This document shows, in pieces, positions 62,156-64,000 of a stretch of DNA of 64,000 bases. This stretch comes from CAVRGQ01 sp963720785 (lineage in GTDB: Bacteria > Actinomycetota > Acidimicrobiia > IMCC26256 > DASPTH01). The stretch is taken from assembly GCA_963720785.1 (NCBI GenBank), contig CAVRGQ010000005.1, forward strand, positions 186,001 through 250,000, given 5' to 3'. Each line of letters opens with the position of its first letter. Positions within the stretch are counted from its first letter, which is position 1. Both the position numbers and the translations under genes were made by a program. Below the pieces are notes generated by a model. The model had not been told where the DNA came from, searched no databases, and saw nothing but the letters and a program-made list of their open reading frames with translations.

Positions 62156-63046
62156 CTACGGCGCGGCAGGGTCGAGCGAGATCTCGCGCAGATCGATGAC
62201 CCGGGGCACGCGGCGGCGCAGGCCGAGCCGACGGCCCGCCAACATCGCACCCAGCACCAGGCCCACGAGTGCGCCGGCGTCGACGAGCACGCGCAGGATG
62301 CCGGGCAGCTCACCGGCGAAGAAGGCCAGCGCGGCGAGGTCGAGAGCGAGGTGCACGAGGAACCCGGGGAGGAGCGACCCGGTGCGCACCGTGGAGTACC
62401 CGAGCAGCAGCGCCACGCTGAAGAACGACGCGATGTTCGCCGCGCCGGTCATCTGCTCGACGTGGCCGGGCAGCACCCCGAAGAGCACAGCCGACGCCAC
62501 GATCGCACCGATCGCAGGGCCGTCGCCCCAGCGGGCGAGGTCGCGCCAGTCGTTGCCCGCGAGGCGGGCGAACAGCGCGCCGAACAGCAGCACCGCGGCG
62601 AACCGGTACACGAGCTCCTCGGTGGCGATCGCCAGCACCACACCCTCCATGTCGGCGAAGGCGATCACCGAGCGGGGAAAGGCCAGCGCCCAGATCGTGA
62701 CGATCGGCGCGCCGAGCATCAACACCTCGCGCCACGCCCGCAACGACGCGCGCGACCAACCGACGTTGCGGGCGCCGACCGCGAACACGAGCACGATCCC
62801 GACGACGAGCCCCGGGGACACGAGGACCTGACCCAGGTACCAGGGCGGCACCGCGAGCCACGACGACAACATGTCGGCGACCACCGCGACCGCGGCGAGG
62901 ACGAGCACGAGGGGAGTGACCGGCCACGACGGCCAGGCCGTCCACCGCCACGCCCATCCGCGCGCCAGCTCCCGATCGTCGGCGCGCTCGTCGGCGCTGC
63001 CGTCGACCTGGTGCTCCCGTGTCGGTTCCCCTGCCCGCAGCTCCAC
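62156..63046 (-). CDS. CPBP-family intramembrane metalloprotease (Abi/Rce1-like)
   Basis: 296 aa, about eight hydrophobic segments. Motif 1 is ATEELVYRFAAVLLFGAL (EExxxR), motif 2 is VLFGVLPGHVEQ (His), and motif 3 is LPGFLVHLALDLAALA (His). These form the glutamate/histidine active site of the family. The GTG start 63046 precedes a charged N-terminus; it could instead start closer to the first helix. Substrate unknown. Confidence 0.85.
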   Translation of the reverse strand: MELRAGEPTREHQVDGSADERADDRELARGWAWRWTAWPSWPVTPLVLVLAAVAVVADMLSSWLAVPPWYLGQVLVSPGLVVGIVLVFAVGARNVGWSRASLRAWREVLMLGAPIVTIWALAFPRSVIAFADMEGVVLAIATEELVYRFAAVLLFGALFARLAGNDWRDLARWGDGPAIGAIVASAVLFGVLPGHVEQMTGAANIASFFSVALLLGYSTVRTGSLLPGFLVHLALDLAALAFFAGELPGILRVLVDAGALVGLVLGAMLAGRRLGLRRRVPRVIDLREISLDPAAP

Positions 63047-63099
63047 GGTCGCAGTCTCGCCGACGCGGCACCAATCCGCACCTCGCGGAAGGCAAGGAT

Positions 63100-63828
63100 T
63101 CAGGAAAGGTTGCCGGCGAACCAGTCGAGCGCCCGGGCCCAGGCATCCTTCGCCGAGGCCTCGTGGTACGAGGGCCGGGCGTCGCAGTGGAATCCGTGCT
63201 CGGCGTCGGCGTACCGCACGATCTCCGTGGCCACCGGCGCGCCGGCGAGCGCCACCCGCAGCTCCTCGACCCCCTCGACGGGGATCGACTGGTCCAGGTC
63301 GCCGAAGAGCCCGAGCCACGGCGTCTGCAGCGTGGGCGACTCGTCGATCAGCGCCGGGAACGGCAGGAACCCGCTCGACGCGATGCCGCCTCCGTAGAAG
63401 CCGACGGCAGCGCCGAGCGCCCGGCGGGCGGCGACGAGGAAGGTGACGCGCCCACCCATGCAGAAGCCCACGATCCCGATGCGCTCCGGAGCGAACCCGA
63501 GCGACCCGAGGTGGGCGATCGTCGCGTCGACATCCGCGAGGAGGCCGTCGTCGCTGAGACCCTCGAACAGCGGCATGACCTGCGAGAAGTCGTCGTACGG
63601 CGCGGTGCCGCCACCGGCCCGGTGGAAGATCGCGGGCGCAACCGCCAGGTAGCCGGCCGCCGCGGCGCGGCGGGTGACGTCCTGGATGTGGTCGTTGACC
63701 CCGAACGCCTCCTGGATCACGATCACCGCGGCGCGGGGGTCACCCTGCGCCGAACCGTCGGGAGGGAGTGCTTCGTAGCACTCCATCGGCCCGTCGGCCG
63801 TGGTGAGCGTGACCCACCGCTCGGTCAC
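63100..63828 (-). CDS. Dienelactone hydrolase-family protein
   Basis: 242 aa alpha/beta hydrolase. VIVIQEAFGVNDHIQDVTRR (the Glu that activates Cys), RIGIVGFCMGGRVTFLVAA (nucleophile Cys), LFGDLDQSIP (Asp) and DAEHGFHCDARPSY (His). Complete carboxymethylenebutenolidase-type triad. GTG 63828 overlaps the stop of the 2Fe-2S subunit gene by 4 bases, so the two belong to one operon, suggesting ring-cleavage or lactone catabolism. Confidence 0.93.
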   Translation of the reverse strand: MTERWVTLTTADGPMECYEALPPDGSAQGDPRAAVIVIQEAFGVNDHIQDVTRRAAAAGYLAVAPAIFHRAGGGTAPYDDFSQVMPLFEGLSDDGLLADVDATIAHLGSLGFAPERIGIVGFCMGGRVTFLVAARRALGAAVGFYGGGIASSGFLPFPALIDESPTLQTPWLGLFGDLDQSIPVEGVEELRVALAGAPVATEIVRYADAEHGFHCDARPSYHEASAKDAWARALDWFAGNLS

Positions 63829-64000
63829 TTGCCCGTGGCCATCTCTTCCGCCGCCATCTGCACGGCCTTCACGATGTTCTGGTACCCGGTGCAGCGGCAC
63901 AGGTTGCCGGAGAGACCCTCGCGGATCTCCTCCTCGGAGGGGTTCGGGTTCTGCTCGAGGAACGACGTGACGCTCACCACGAAGCCGGGCGTGCAGAAGC
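63825..64000 (-). CDS. 2Fe-2S subunit of a molybdenum hydroxylase (xanthine/CO dehydrogenase type), partial
   Basis: The last 57 residues are present; the 5' end lies outside the window. FCTPGFVVSVTSFLEQNPNP and IREGLSGNLCRCTGYQNIVKAV give the C-terminal [2Fe-2S] domain (CxxG...CRC) that accepts electrons from the molybdopterin subunit. It matches the CoxS/XdhC-like small subunit. The large and FAD subunits are not in view. Confidence 0.92.
   Translation of the reverse strand, partial: FCTPGFVVSVTSFLEQNPNPSEEEIREGLSGNLCRCTGYQNIVKAVQMAAEEMATGK

Overview
This is a very GC-rich, densely packed bacterial segment from an actinobacterium, most plausibly class Acidimicrobiia or a close relative. 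A WhiB regulator stands beside a PdtaS-type histidine kinase. There is also a proteasome activator Bpa, a DUF3107 protein, a pair of ArsA/Get3-like ATPases, a class E-type sortase, a DosRS-like two-component pair and class II DAHP synthase. GTG starts and 4-bp GTGA/ATGA overlaps are common. The class is inferred from gene content; no rRNA or other taxonomic marker lies in the window. I saw no tRNA, rRNA, CRISPR array or complete insertion sequence.

Layout. 0-5.6 kb: aldo/keto reductase, two Tat-type ferritin-like proteins, an ECF sigma/anti-sigma pair, a small cupredoxin and a membrane protein. 5.6-15.5 kb: a cyclase/AAA regulator, bpa-aroF, a UDG-dapA-MFS operon, a lipid kinase and a GDPD phosphodiesterase. 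15.6-21.8 kb: whiB, pdtaS, two ArsA-like ATPases, DUF3107, an NAD epimerase and a protein phosphatase. 21.8-31.7 kb: an iron-sulfur island with Mrp/ApbC carrier, SufR-like regulator, cysteine desulfurase, DUF169 protein, NfuA-type scaffold, an ATP-grasp enzyme paired with a B12-binding-type radical SAM protein ending in CCAEP, aconitase and an Rrf2 regulator. 32.5-40.6 kb: a complete System I cytochrome c maturation operon, ccmABCDEF, a ccmG-like thioredoxin, ccmH and a ccmI-like TPR protein, followed by a cyclophilin and an MpaB-like oxygenase. 40.7-50 kb: sortase, two tandem membrane HD-GYP-type proteins, a lower-GC patch with a 22-bp inverted repeat around a tiny ORF, a glycosyltransferase, an aldo/keto reductase and a TetR regulator. 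50-53 kb: secreted lipase and a three-domain multicopper oxidase. 53.3-62.1 kb: a stress/redox/acetylation island with DosR-like regulator and DosS-like kinase, DUF1918, universal stress proteins, a Pat-type lysine acetyltransferase, alcohol dehydrogenase and an HDAC-like deacetylase. 62.1-64 kb: CPBP protease, dienelactone hydrolase and the end of a molybdenum-hydroxylase 2Fe-2S subunit.

Sequence quality. At least 19 conserved genes are broken by a single-base shift, and each can be rejoined across it. Most shifts fall in GCGCGC-like alternations or G/C runs, which looks like uncorrected long-read assembly error rather than gene decay. I give full reconstructed spans for these genes and flag each shift.

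Functional reading. The Fe-S island, haem/cytochrome maturation, copper proteins, DosRS-like sensing and WhiB together suggest an aerobic heterotroph with heavy investment in redox cofactors. The most interesting unexplained module is the ATP-grasp plus CCAEP-tail radical SAM pair inside the Fe-S island.
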